Below, piece after piece: positions 1 to 5,568 of a stretch of 5,568 nucleotides of DNA. The stretch lies in contig DATLBB010000122.1 in assembly GCA_035527155.1 (NCBI GenBank), forward strand, positions 1 to 5,568. The letters run 5' to 3'. The stretch is from CS2-K091 sp035527155 (GTDB lineage: Bacteria > Planctomycetota > Phycisphaerae > Sedimentisphaerales > Anaerobacaceae). Both the position numbers and the translations under genes were made by a program. Positions within the stretch are counted from its first letter, which is position 1. The number at the start of each line of letters is the position of its first letter. Under the pieces are notes generated by a model. It did not search any database. It had not been told where the DNA came from and worked only from the letters and a program-made list of their open reading frames with translations.

Positions 1-1
1 G

Positions 2-559
2 CTCATGAACGCCTTCCACTTCGAAAAAGGCGGTGGTCTGGTCGGGGGCGGGTGCCTGGAATGGGGCTCCCACTGCGTGGACCTGTGCCAGTTGGCCAAC
101 GACGCCGACGACACGGCACCCGTGGAGTACGAGCCGGTCAACGGCCAGTTACATGCTCGCTATGCCAACGGCGTAAAACTCATCATGCGTAACGACGGAT
201 GGTTGCCGTTAGGCTCGTGTCCGGTCCGTTTCGAAGGCGAAACCGGCTGGGTCGAGACAGGCGACGATGCTGAGTTCGCCGCGAGTTCCCAATCGCTGCT
301 GCTCCGAAGAGGAACCAAGATACCGGGCTACCCCGCTGACTTCCACGTGCGTGACTTCCTTGATTGTGTCAAGACGCGGGCCCTGACCCGGGCCAACGCC
401 GACGCGGCGTGCTGGGCTCATATTGCCTGCCATGCGGCCAACATCGCTCTGTTCCTTAATCGCAAGGTCAAGTATGACCCGAAGAAGAATGAATTCATTG
501 GCGACGAGCAGGCCAACCGGTTGCGTTCAGAGGCCCTGCGGGAACCATGGCGAATATAG
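2..559 (+). CDS. Gfo/Idh/MocA-family oxidoreductase, C-terminal part (5' end outside window)
   Basis: This is the end of an NAD(P)-dependent sugar or cyclitol dehydrogenase-like protein. The reading frame is open to the left edge, and the N-terminal Rossmann domain that binds the cofactor is missing from the window, so the ATG at position 5 is an internal Met. Counted from that Met, the glycine-rich stretch with EWGSHCVDL (19-27) is the place where planctomycete members usually read DWG.H..D. HVRDFLDCVK (114-123) and the tail with KVKYDPKKNEF, GDEQANRL and the final REPWRI (155-184) match the C-terminal domain typical of these bacterial oxidoreductases. The substrate cannot be told from this part. 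The next gene follows closely on the same strand and has the same GC-rich codon use, which suggests co-transcription. The family assignment is secure; the exact reaction is not. Confidence 0.93.
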   Translation, partial: LMNAFHFEKGGGLVGGGCLEWGSHCVDLCQLANDADDTAPVEYEPVNGQLHARYANGVKLIMRNDGWLPLGSCPVRFEGETGWVETGDDAEFAASSQSLLLRRGTKIPGYPADFHVRDFLDCVKTRALTRANADAACWAHIACHAANIALFLNRKVKYDPKKNEFIGDEQANRLRSEALREPWRI

Positions 560-593
560 CGTCGGATATTTCGAAGGAAACCACTCAAACTAT

Positions 594-598
594 GAGGA
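594..598 (+). promoter_or_regulatory. Ribosome binding site of the HEAT-repeat gene
   Basis: GAGGA lies five bases before the ATG at 604. It decides the start: the ATG at 592 has only GAAGGA some 13 bases upstream, and the ATG at 547, inside the end of the preceding gene, has no convincing Shine-Dalgarno. The start at 604 also places the signal peptide directly at the N-terminus. Confidence 0.55.
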
Positions 599-603
599 CA
601 ATC

Positions 604-2562
604 ATGATAATCAAGAAACGATATTCCATTTGGTTCGTTATTCTCATCATAGTCGCTATGTCAGCCGGAACCATCGCTCAGGATCAGCCGGCTGCGGACG
701 TTAAACAGCGCGACTTGATCGCCGTTCTGCAGTCAGATGCTCCTAAGAGTGAGAAAGCCATCGCCTGTAAAAAACTGGTCATCTATGGCACCGAGCAATG
801 CGTGCCCGCCCTCGCACCGCTGCTGGAGGACAAGGAACTGGCATCGTGGGCGCGGATCGCGCTCGAAGCGATTCCAGGACCTGCTGCCGATACCGCTTTG
901 CGCGACGCGTCATCGGAGCTGAAAGGTCGACTGCTTGTTGGTGTGATCAATTCGATCGGCATGCGCGGTGATGCCAAGGCTGTGGACATCCTGGCGAATA
1001 AACTGAACGACGACGACATCAACGTCGCATCGGCTGCCGCCGTCGCGTTAGGGCACATCGGCGGCGAAAAGGCAGCAAAGGCACTGACGAAAGCACTCGC
1101 CATTGCGCCGGCCAGCGTTCGGTCGGCCGTGGCCGAAGGGTGCATTCTATGTGCCGAGCGATTCCTGGCACAAGACAGGACTGCTGAAGCCGTCAAGCTG
1201 TACGACACGGTTCGCAAAGCGGACGTGCCCGATCAGAGACACCTGGAGGCAATCCGCGGCGCTATTCTGGCCCGTCAGTCCGCCGGTCTCCCCCTCTTGA
1301 TCGAGCAGTTGCGATCGGAAGACAAAAAGAGGCTCGGTATCGGATTGCGCACGGCCCGCGAGCTTCCCGGCCGCAACGTGACCGAGGCTTTGGCAGTCGA
1401 ACTGGACCGCTTGAGTCCGGACCGGCGCCCCTTGCTATTGTTGGCGCTGGCCGACCGTAGTGACTCTGCTGTACTACCAATCGTTCACAAGACGGCTCAG
1501 AGCAGTTCGAAGGACCTGCGCATCACGGCCATCAACATCCTCATCCGCTTGGGCGATGTCTCGTGCGTGCCGGTCTTGCTGGAGGCCGCGACCGAGGATG
1601 ATGCCAAGCTGAAACAAGCAGCTATGGAGACGCTCGTCAGACTGCCTGGCAAAGACGTCGATGCCGACATTCTCGCCCGCCTCCCGCAAGCGGGAGGCAA
1701 GCTCCAACAAGTTCTCATCGAGCTGGCTGGCCAGAGGCAAATTAGCCAGGCCCTTCCTGCGGTCGTTTTGAGCCTTCACGATGTTGATGCCGAGACTCGC
1801 GGTGCGGCTATACGTACAATCAGCATTATCGGCCAGGACCAGCAGACGGCCGATCTCGTCAAGCTGCTTCAGAATACCAAAAACTCCAGTGAGCGGTCGG
1901 ACATCAGAAAGGCCCTGCTGGCGATTAGTGGCCGTTGCGGGGCGAAGTGCATTCCGCACCTGAAACCCCTGACACAGAGCCGTGACAACGAGCTCCACAT
2001 GATCGGACTGCGTGCATTAGCCATCATTGGCGGGTCCGATGCGCTAATGGCTGTCAAATCCGCCATTGAGAAAGCCGAGCCCCCCGCCCAGGATGAAGCC
2101 GTGCGTATCCTGTCGAATTGGCCATATAATTGGCCTGAGGACACCGAAGCAGGGCAAGCCCTGCTGATGTTGGCCACATCGGCTAAGAAGATACCGCATC
2201 AGGTGCTGGGTTTGCGCGGTTACCTGCAGTACATACGCGGCAATAAGAAGCTCAGCAACGAACGAAAGGTGGCCAGGATCAAGGACATACTGTCCCACAT
2301 CAAGCGGCCCGAAGAGAAACGGCAGGCCATCGCTGTTTTGGGGGAAGTGCCGAGCGCCAGTGCCCTGGAGCTATTGACGATGCTCGCAGAGGACCCGGCG
2401 GTCGTCGAGGAAGCCTATTCGGCCATGGTCCAAATTGCCGCCAACGATATCCGCGGGATTTCCATGGATCAGCGCCGACAAGTGCTGCAAACGGTGGCTG
2501 AGAAATCAAGGAATGATGGCACCAGGCAGAGAGCCCGAAAGACCCTCAGCGGACTTCGGTAA
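604..2562 (+). CDS. Secreted HEAT-repeat protein (652 aa)
   Basis: From the ATG at 604 the protein opens with a classical signal peptide: basic MIIKKR, a hydrophobic core over residues 7-21, and a likely cleavage near TIA-Q (23-26). It should therefore leave the cytoplasm. Almost all the rest is alpha-helical repeat. Helix pairs of HEAT/PBS-lyase type are clear at about 50-90 (VPALAPLLED, then WARIALEAI), 105-165 (AVDILANKL, VASAAAVALGHIGG), 285-345, 380-410, 450-490 and 570-612. The stretch with GRLLVGVINSIG (108-119) is very like the planctomycete secreted HEAT proteins, which in other members can be joined to a DUF1080 domain; no such extra domain is present here. HEAT arrays are scaffolds for protein binding, so no catalytic role is inferred. 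The gene starts 44 bases after the oxidoreductase and probably shares its transcript. A longer form from 547 (671 aa) is possible but would bury the signal peptide behind 19 extra residues. Confidence 0.9.
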   Translation: MIIKKRYSIWFVILIIVAMSAGTIAQDQPAADVKQRDLIAVLQSDAPKSEKAIACKKLVIYGTEQCVPALAPLLEDKELASWARIALEAIPGPAADTALRDASSELKGRLLVGVINSIGMRGDAKAVDILANKLNDDDINVASAAAVALGHIGGEKAAKALTKALAIAPASVRSAVAEGCILCAERFLAQDRTAEAVKLYDTVRKADVPDQRHLEAIRGAILARQSAGLPLLIEQLRSEDKKRLGIGLRTARELPGRNVTEALAVELDRLSPDRRPLLLLALADRSDSAVLPIVHKTAQSSSKDLRITAINILIRLGDVSCVPVLLEAATEDDAKLKQAAMETLVRLPGKDVDADILARLPQAGGKLQQVLIELAGQRQISQALPAVVLSLHDVDAETRGAAIRTISIIGQDQQTADLVKLLQNTKNSSERSDIRKALLAISGRCGAKCIPHLKPLTQSRDNELHMIGLRALAIIGGSDALMAVKSAIEKAEPPAQDEAVRILSNWPYNWPEDTEAGQALLMLATSAKKIPHQVLGLRGYLQYIRGNKKLSNERKVARIKDILSHIKRPEEKRQAIAVLGEVPSASALELLTMLAEDPAVVEEAYSAMVQIAANDIRGISMDQRRQVLQTVAEKSRNDGTRQRARKTLSGLR

Positions 2563-2605
2563 GCAGACATGCCGAGGAATGCCTTAGAGGAGCTCACGAA
2601 AAAAT
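2563..2605 (+). other. Junction between GC-rich and AT-rich segments
   Basis: This short spacer follows the HEAT-gene stop and leads straight into the middle of a PKD domain. Codon use and base composition change here from GC-rich to AT-rich. An in-frame TAG at 2585-2587 closes the downstream frame on its left. I see no insertion sequence ends, tRNA or target-site duplication. It could be an old recombination or deletion point, the edge of acquired DNA, or an assembly join. Confidence 0.5.
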
Positions 2606-2782
2606 GACTGGGCCTTTGGAGACGGAGAAACAGGCACAGGAAAATCTGCTGCACATTCCTATGATGAGGCCGACGAATATACAATAACTTTAACAGTGAC
2701 AGACAATGATGACCCTTGCTGTTGCACCGGTTGTAATGACAAAACGGACGATTGCAACAATACCGTAACGGTAGTGGACGTG
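2588..2782 (+). other. N-terminally truncated PKD domain coding segment
   Basis: The frame of the following gene is open back to 2588. It reads DWAFGDGETGTGKSAAHSYD, then DEYTITLTVTDN, and ends near NNTVTVVDV. This is the second half of a PKD domain, an Ig-like fold found on surface proteins, with the hallmark W-x-FGDG and the closing Y-x-V/I-T-L-x-V-x-D strands. The first strands that should precede FGDG are absent, because a TAG at 2585 and the GC-rich DNA lie there. No ATG, GTG or TTG occurs in frame between 2588 and 2695. The domain therefore appears cut, not naturally started. Confidence 0.75.
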
Positions 2783-3679
2783 AACAGCGTTGTAGAATAT
2801 GGAACAACAAATGAAGAGCCTAACGTGTGTTTGGACACTTATGTTGTGTACCTGGAAGCAAAACCTAATCCTAATGACGCTTCATTTCCTACAGGCGAAC
2901 CAACTTGGTCAATTGTAAGCCAGCCATCAGGAGCAGATGCTAATTTGTCAGTTTATGGTATTTCTGCAGGCCTTTGGGATCTTACTGTGGAGGGAGACTA
3001 CGTTGTCAACGCCAAATGCGGCTCTGTGGATACGGGGGATAGCATAACAGTTACCGTCTACAAAGATAATCCGGGATTTCAATCCGTTAACATTCATTAC
3101 GATGCTAGTTATGGTACAGGTTTCTTTAACACCCTCGCCATGGATCCAAGGCAATTTGAAGATGCACGTTGGGTCCCACCTGCCGTATGCTGGTGTTCTC
3201 ACGAAACGTCCGAGAACAACAAATATGAACATTGCCATTTTCCTCAAGGATTCCCCTTCTCTCATGACATTGATGATGATGGAGATAATGAAACCATCAC
3301 GGCCGATCATTGCAAAGAATGGTGGGATGTTGCCAAATATAGCTCATACGATTTTGTTGCTGCAGCTTCCTGTCAGAGAAATTGTCATGGATATTCTACT
3401 GGAATTAATGTTTGGATCAATGGGGCCCCTATGGGCGAATATGTTCTTGAAGATGATTATATTGAGCTTTTTGGAGAAGACATTACCGATGCCACAATTT
3501 ATACAAAAGGCCCTCCAGCTCCAGACAATCCAACTCACAGCGTAAAAATAATCGAATGGAAAAATGGTAAGATAAAGCATACGAAAGAGAAAAACAATGA
3601 ATCACCTATATATGAAAAAGTGTACGATCCTCCAGGCTTAACACCGGAGAGTTTTTGGCGTTACTGGAAACCCAATTAA
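2696..3679 (+). CDS. PKD/Ig-like surface protein fragment with possible papain-like C-terminal domain (5'-truncated)
   Basis: The only available start is the GTG at 2696 (327 aa). It has no Shine-Dalgarno, no signal peptide, and sits inside a PKD domain whose coding frame runs back to 2588, so this is probably the 3' part of a larger exported protein. Residues counted from the GTG: end of PKD with CCCTGC (1-29); an Ig/PKD-like domain at about 30-123 (PTWSIVSQPSGA, GDYVVNAKCGS, DSITVTV); then an unfamiliar domain to the end. The last part has RNCHGYSTG (Cys230), NPTHSVKI (His281) and a tail ending in FWRYW, an order reminiscent of papain-like/NlpC-P60-like Cys-His hydrolases; this is inference. 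A Cys/His cluster spans 165-206, and DIDDDG (191-196) is a calcium-loop pattern. Thirteen cysteines suggest an exported, disulfide- or metal-stabilised protein. It may be a pseudogene remnant. The coding nature is well supported; the function is not. Confidence 0.7.
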   Translation: MTDNDDPCCCTGCNDKTDDCNNTVTVVDVNSVVEYGTTNEEPNVCLDTYVVYLEAKPNPNDASFPTGEPTWSIVSQPSGADANLSVYGISAGLWDLTVEGDYVVNAKCGSVDTGDSITVTVYKDNPGFQSVNIHYDASYGTGFFNTLAMDPRQFEDARWVPPAVCWCSHETSENNKYEHCHFPQGFPFSHDIDDDGDNETITADHCKEWWDVAKYSSYDFVAAASCQRNCHGYSTGINVWINGAPMGEYVLEDDYIELFGEDITDATIYTKGPPAPDNPTHSVKIIEWKNGKIKHTKEKNNESPIYEKVYDPPGLTPESFWRYWKPN

Positions 3680-3724
3680 ACTTGATTTTTAAGTCTAAAA
3701 CAACTAATCTGATATAAAAGTTTT

Positions 3725-3731
3725 GAAAGGA
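3725..3731 (+). promoter_or_regulatory. Ribosome binding site of the 378-aa secreted protein gene
   Basis: GAAAGGA ends seven bases before the GTG at 3739. The later in-frame ATG at 3793 has only a weak GGA upstream, so the GTG is preferred although it gives a long signal-peptide n-region. Confidence 0.6.
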
Positions 3732-3738
3732 TTAGAAA

Positions 3739-4875
3739 GTGAAAACAATAAATCGACAAAGCTTGAAAAGCCCTGCTTCAGCCGGACATAGTATGCTCTG
3801 GTTAAATATTACAAGATACTGCAACAATCTTCTTTTGATCACCTTATTTATTTTCAGTTTGCAGCTCGCTGCTTTCGCAGCGGAAGATTCCAAACAGCCG
3901 GCGCAGGGAAAAATTCTGACAACTGAGGACTTTCCGGAGGCTTGGCCGCAAACACGAAAGGTTTTTGAATTGGATTTACCATACGAAGACCGCATCAACA
4001 TGATTATTCAAATATTGGATAAAGAATCAGTCGAACTAAGCCTGAGCCGTCTGGATGAATATATGATGTATACAATGGGCGGTTATTGGATTTATTACTG
4101 GAAGACTACCTATGGAGAAGATGATATTCCTTTGAAACCCGGAATTTGTCGAAAAGACACGATATGCATCATCGCCAACCGAAGGTTCCTCAAACTTATA
4201 GATGAATTATCAAAATTACCAAAAGAAAAGGCCGCTAATTTAGTCGGCCGGGAAATGTCCTCCGCCCTGAGTGAATACACCAGATTGTGGGATGAACAGA
4301 TTTTCTATTCTCCACGCCTCAAGAAAATAGAATACAGAGATCCTAACAGGCCCACTCGCGCTTTTCAAATGACCACTAAAGATGGTAAACCAACACTTCT
4401 GGCCATGCGGCTAAAAGTCCTGACCTTGGCTTTAATAGCGGGAAATCTTCGACTGCACCAAACCCAGCCGGAGGTCGGTAAGGTCCTGGAAGCCGCTCTT
4501 GAACAAAGAAACAATTTCTATGAAAATCCCATTTTTAGAAAAATAGCCGCTGCCCGCATGCTTATCAATGGCAGTCTGTATCAGCGACAAATCCTCGCAA
4601 CAGCGGTCCTGGGGACGTATGTTGATCCTGCCAGGCAGGAAGAGATTTTGGGACAGTTTAGGTGCAAGTTGAAAACAGAGAAACTCCAGCCTTATAACGT
4701 ACTTGTCATACGCTACGGTCGCATCTTTAGGGAATATGGTCCATCCAGGTTTTCCGAAGGCGATTTGATCGTAAAATATCTTGAGCCCCTGGATGATTTC
4801 AAATTTGATGGTATAGTTAATGCTGCCATTAAAGCCCGGCAGCAAAATACAATACCGACAGAACCAGTAGAATAA
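3739..4875 (+). CDS. Secreted protein of unknown family (378 aa)
   Basis: I do not recognise the family. The start is a GTG with a good Shine-Dalgarno. A hydrophobic segment at residues 31-47 followed by AFA-A (45-48) is a signal peptide with probable cleavage there; the n-region is unusually long (about 30 residues), and an ATG at residue 19 would shorten it. No lipobox cysteine is seen. The mature part begins with an acidic, flexible stretch, then an aromatic segment (GGYWIYYW, 114-121), a possible disulfide pair Cys137/Cys143, and a long helix-rich region at about 145-190 and 218-310 (for example LAMRLKVLTLALIAGNL), which could be an all-helical repeat-like fold. No catalytic motif is apparent. 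It lies 59 bases after the PKD/papain-like frame with the same AT-rich codon use, so the two may be a unit. It is followed by a long non-coding region. The gene is credible; a role would be guesswork. Confidence 0.8.
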   Translation: MKTINRQSLKSPASAGHSMLWLNITRYCNNLLLITLFIFSLQLAAFAAEDSKQPAQGKILTTEDFPEAWPQTRKVFELDLPYEDRINMIIQILDKESVELSLSRLDEYMMYTMGGYWIYYWKTTYGEDDIPLKPGICRKDTICIIANRRFLKLIDELSKLPKEKAANLVGREMSSALSEYTRLWDEQIFYSPRLKKIEYRDPNRPTRAFQMTTKDGKPTLLAMRLKVLTLALIAGNLRLHQTQPEVGKVLEAALEQRNNFYENPIFRKIAAARMLINGSLYQRQILATAVLGTYVDPARQEEILGQFRCKLKTEKLQPYNVLVIRYGRIFREYGPSRFSEGDLIVKYLEPLDDFKFDGIVNAAIKARQQNTIPTEPVE

Positions 4876-5062
4876 GTCAATTGAGCGGTACCCATTAGAA
4901 TTGCTGTTTCGCTCCTCGCTAATATCCTGCTCAGGAAAAAAACAACCAGCCCCGGCAAATAGTCTCATTAAAAAATCCGCAGTGCTTTTCTGTGCTGTTT
5001 ACAACAAAACCCCCCGGCCAAAGACCCCCTGCCGCAGACTTACATGGGCAGGCGGGCGGACG

Positions 5063-5128
5063 AAAAAAAGTTCTTTTGTGGTCATTTTTTTGTCCTTTTT
5101 GGTGCATTTTGTGCATTTTTCGTCTTTT
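5063..5128. other. Helically phased A/T-tracts (predicted curved DNA)
   Basis: Homopolymer tracts lie at 5063-5069 (A7), 5074-5077, 5085-5091, 5096-5100, 5107-5110, 5116-5120 and 5125-5128 (all T). Their centres are about 9.5, 12.5, 10, 10.5, 9.5 and 8.5 bases apart, near one helical turn, the arrangement known to bend DNA. A TTGACT follows at 5130 but no well-spaced -10 box completes a promoter. Confidence 0.5.
5102..5119 (+). repeat. Tandem 9-bp repeat, GTGCATTTT x2
   Basis: Two perfect adjacent copies of GTGCATTTT, inside the phased T-tract segment. With only two copies it may be incidental. Confidence 0.5.
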
Positions 5129-5175
5129 CTTGACTAAAAATTAAGCCTTTTTCGTGTCTTTATGATAAAAAGAAT

Positions 5176-5190
5176 GCCGGCCGTCCCGGC
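5176..5190. repeat. Small GC inverted repeat (GCCGG/CCGGC)
   Basis: GCCGG at 5176-5180 pairs with CCGGC at 5186-5190 over a 5-base loop; a second CCGGC at 5196-5200 offers an alternative pairing. No T-run follows, so it is not a terminator. Confidence 0.35.
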
Positions 5191-5199
5191 CTCAACCGG

Positions 5200-5227
5200 C
5201 TACATACGACATACCACATACTAAATA
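5200..5227 (+). repeat. Heptamer tandem array, consensus CNACATA x4
   Basis: Four adjacent 7-base units: CTACATA, CGACATA, CCACATA and CTAAATA. Position 2 varies freely and the fourth unit has one further change. The array is non-coding and directly follows the GC inverted repeat. It resembles the short tandemly repeated heptamers (STRR) known from cyanobacterial genomes. Confidence 0.7.
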
Positions 5228-5425
5228 CCATTTTTGATCAACCAAAACCGGCCATACCTGACGACAAAATCCAAAAAAAATAAAAAAATTTATCTCTTTT
5301 CTCTGCATAGAGTTACGAGAATCCGGCATCAAAAATCGGGGTGTTTTTTCGCATCAAACGCGCACATCCGTGCATTTATAGAGGGCTGTCTTTTTTTTAA
5401 GCCGGTAAATACACAAGGATTTTTA

Positions 5426-5445
5426 CCCGCCGTTCGTGTGGCGGG
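5426..5445. repeat. Perfect 6-bp stem hairpin (CCCGCC/GGCGGG)
   Basis: CCCGCC at 5426-5431 is perfectly complementary to GGCGGG at 5440-5445, with an 8-base loop. It is preceded by TTTTA and followed by the second heptamer array, not by a T-run on either strand, so an intrinsic terminator is unlikely. Its last G is also the first base of the heptamer array. Confidence 0.5.
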
Positions 5446-5472
5446 AACTACGAACTATGAACAATGAACTAC
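5445..5472 (+). repeat. Heptamer tandem array, consensus GAACTAC x4
   Basis: Four adjacent 7-base units: GAACTAC, GAACTAT, GAACAAT and GAACTAC. The units differ in sequence from the array at 5200-5227 but have the same length and copy number. The array abuts the 6-bp stem hairpin. Confidence 0.75.
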
Positions 5473-5490
5473 TCACAAGCATCGAAAATC

Positions 5491-5520
5491 CAACTTTAGC
5501 TCACTTTAGTCACTTTAGCT
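5491..5520 (+). repeat. Degenerate 9-10 bp tandem repeat around CACTTTAG
   Basis: ACTTTAG recurs at 5493-5499, 5503-5509 and 5512-5518, giving units CAACTTTAGCT, CACTTTAGT and CACTTTAGCT, followed by a decayed CACTCTTCACT. The unit length varies from 9 to 11 bases, unlike the strict heptamers upstream. Confidence 0.6.
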
Positions 5521-5568
5521 CACTCTTCACTAACCCAAACCGCCTATCCAGCCCAAATTGTCAACTAC

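Larger units (their letters stand above)
4876..5568. other. Long intergenic region without a credible gene, rich in repeats
   Basis: About 690 bases with no frame that looks coding: the two ATG-started frames at 4901-5137 and 5234-5467 are low-complexity translations of T- and A-rich tracts with no usable ribosome site. No tRNA or rRNA is seen. It contains phased T-tracts (5063-5128), a tandem GTGCATTTT pair (5102-5119), a CCGGC-rich segment (5176-5200), two heptamer arrays, long A runs (5273-5289), a T8 run (5391-5398), a GC hairpin (5426-5445) and a 9-10 bp repeat near the right edge. No clear intrinsic terminator for the upstream gene was found. It may be a promoter or repeat region for a gene beyond the window. 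Confidence 0.7.

Noticed and set aside
1474..1998. 174-aa frame on the - strand inside the HEAT gene
   Set aside because: It is a reverse-strand shadow of a GC-rich gene whose + strand translation shows clear HEAT repeats.
2604..2687. Short frame (27 codons) from the ATG at 2604, preceded by AGAGGAG
   Set aside because: The Shine-Dalgarno-like AGAGGAG is eleven bases away and the frame is out of phase with the PKD frame, so it cannot start that gene without a frameshift; the peptide has no signal sequence.
3682..3710. Possible promoter TTGATT, 17 bases, TAATCT before the 378-aa gene
   Set aside because: The spacing is good but the -10 match is only three of six; too weak to list in an AT-rich region.
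4432..4968. 178-aa frame on the - strand opposite the 378-aa gene
   Set aside because: It overlaps the well-supported + strand gene, has no recognisable motif and reads like an antisense shadow.
5028..5052. CCTGCC/GGCAGG stem with a 13-base loop as terminator of the 378-aa gene
   Set aside because: The loop is long and no T-run follows directly; the next bases are GC-rich and then A-rich.
4901..5137. 78-aa ATG-started frame on the + strand
   Set aside because: It has no ribosome binding site, its C-terminal half is a translation of the phased T-tracts, and no domain is recognisable.
5130..5166. TTGACT and TATGAT as a sigma-70 type promoter
   Set aside because: The two boxes are 25 bases apart, too far for a standard promoter, and no gene follows inside the window.
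5362..5398. GCAC/GTGC stem followed by a T8 run as an intrinsic terminator
   Set aside because: The stem has only four pairs and ends 17 bases before the T-run.
5234..5467. 77-aa ATG-started frame on the + strand
   Set aside because: It runs through A-runs, the hairpin and most of the second heptamer array, with no Shine-Dalgarno and no protein-like pattern.
5200..5520. CRISPR array
   Set aside because: The repeats are 7-10 bases long and directly adjacent, with no spacers and no cas genes.

Overview
The window holds two compositionally different halves joined near position 2,600. The left half (1-2562) is GC-rich with G/C-ending codons (hand counts: 39/60 G+C at 1321-1380, 37/60 at 2041-2100). 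The right half is AT-rich (17/60 at 3541-3600, 24/60 at 4201-4260). The left genes are typical of Planctomycetota: the end of a Gfo/Idh/MocA-type oxidoreductase with the C-terminal signature common in that phylum, then a secreted HEAT-repeat protein of a kind seen beside such genes. The right half, with PKD/Ig-like surface modules and a long repeat-bearing intergenic region, would also fit a planctomycete of the Phycisphaerae/Sedimentisphaerales type. That lineage call is inference from protein style, not from a marker gene.

Layout, all genes on the + strand. (a) 2-559: oxidoreductase, 5' end outside the window. (b) 604-2562: HEAT-repeat protein with a signal peptide, 44 bases downstream and probably in the same operon (an ATG at 547 would overlap the first gene). 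(c) 2563-2605: a short junction where composition changes. (d) 2588-3679: an open frame that begins inside a PKD domain and has no convincing start codon, so it looks like the 3' part of a longer surface protein; its C-terminal part carries a possible papain-like Cys/His pair, a Cys/His cluster and a calcium-loop motif. (e) 3739-4875: a secreted, mostly helical protein of unknown family with a clear ribosome binding site and a GTG start. (f) 4876-5568: about 690 bases without a credible gene, holding a run of helically phased T-tracts, two separate 4-copy heptamer arrays, a perfect 6-bp stem hairpin and a 9-10 bp degenerate repeat.

The first two genes plausibly work together in sugar or glycan catabolism, as planctomycete oxidoreductases of this class often sit in such clusters. 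The last two genes share composition, strand and apparent export, and may form a pair, but nothing in the sequence proves this. The points most worth checking are the truncated PKD/papain-like gene at the composition break and the multi-array intergenic region.
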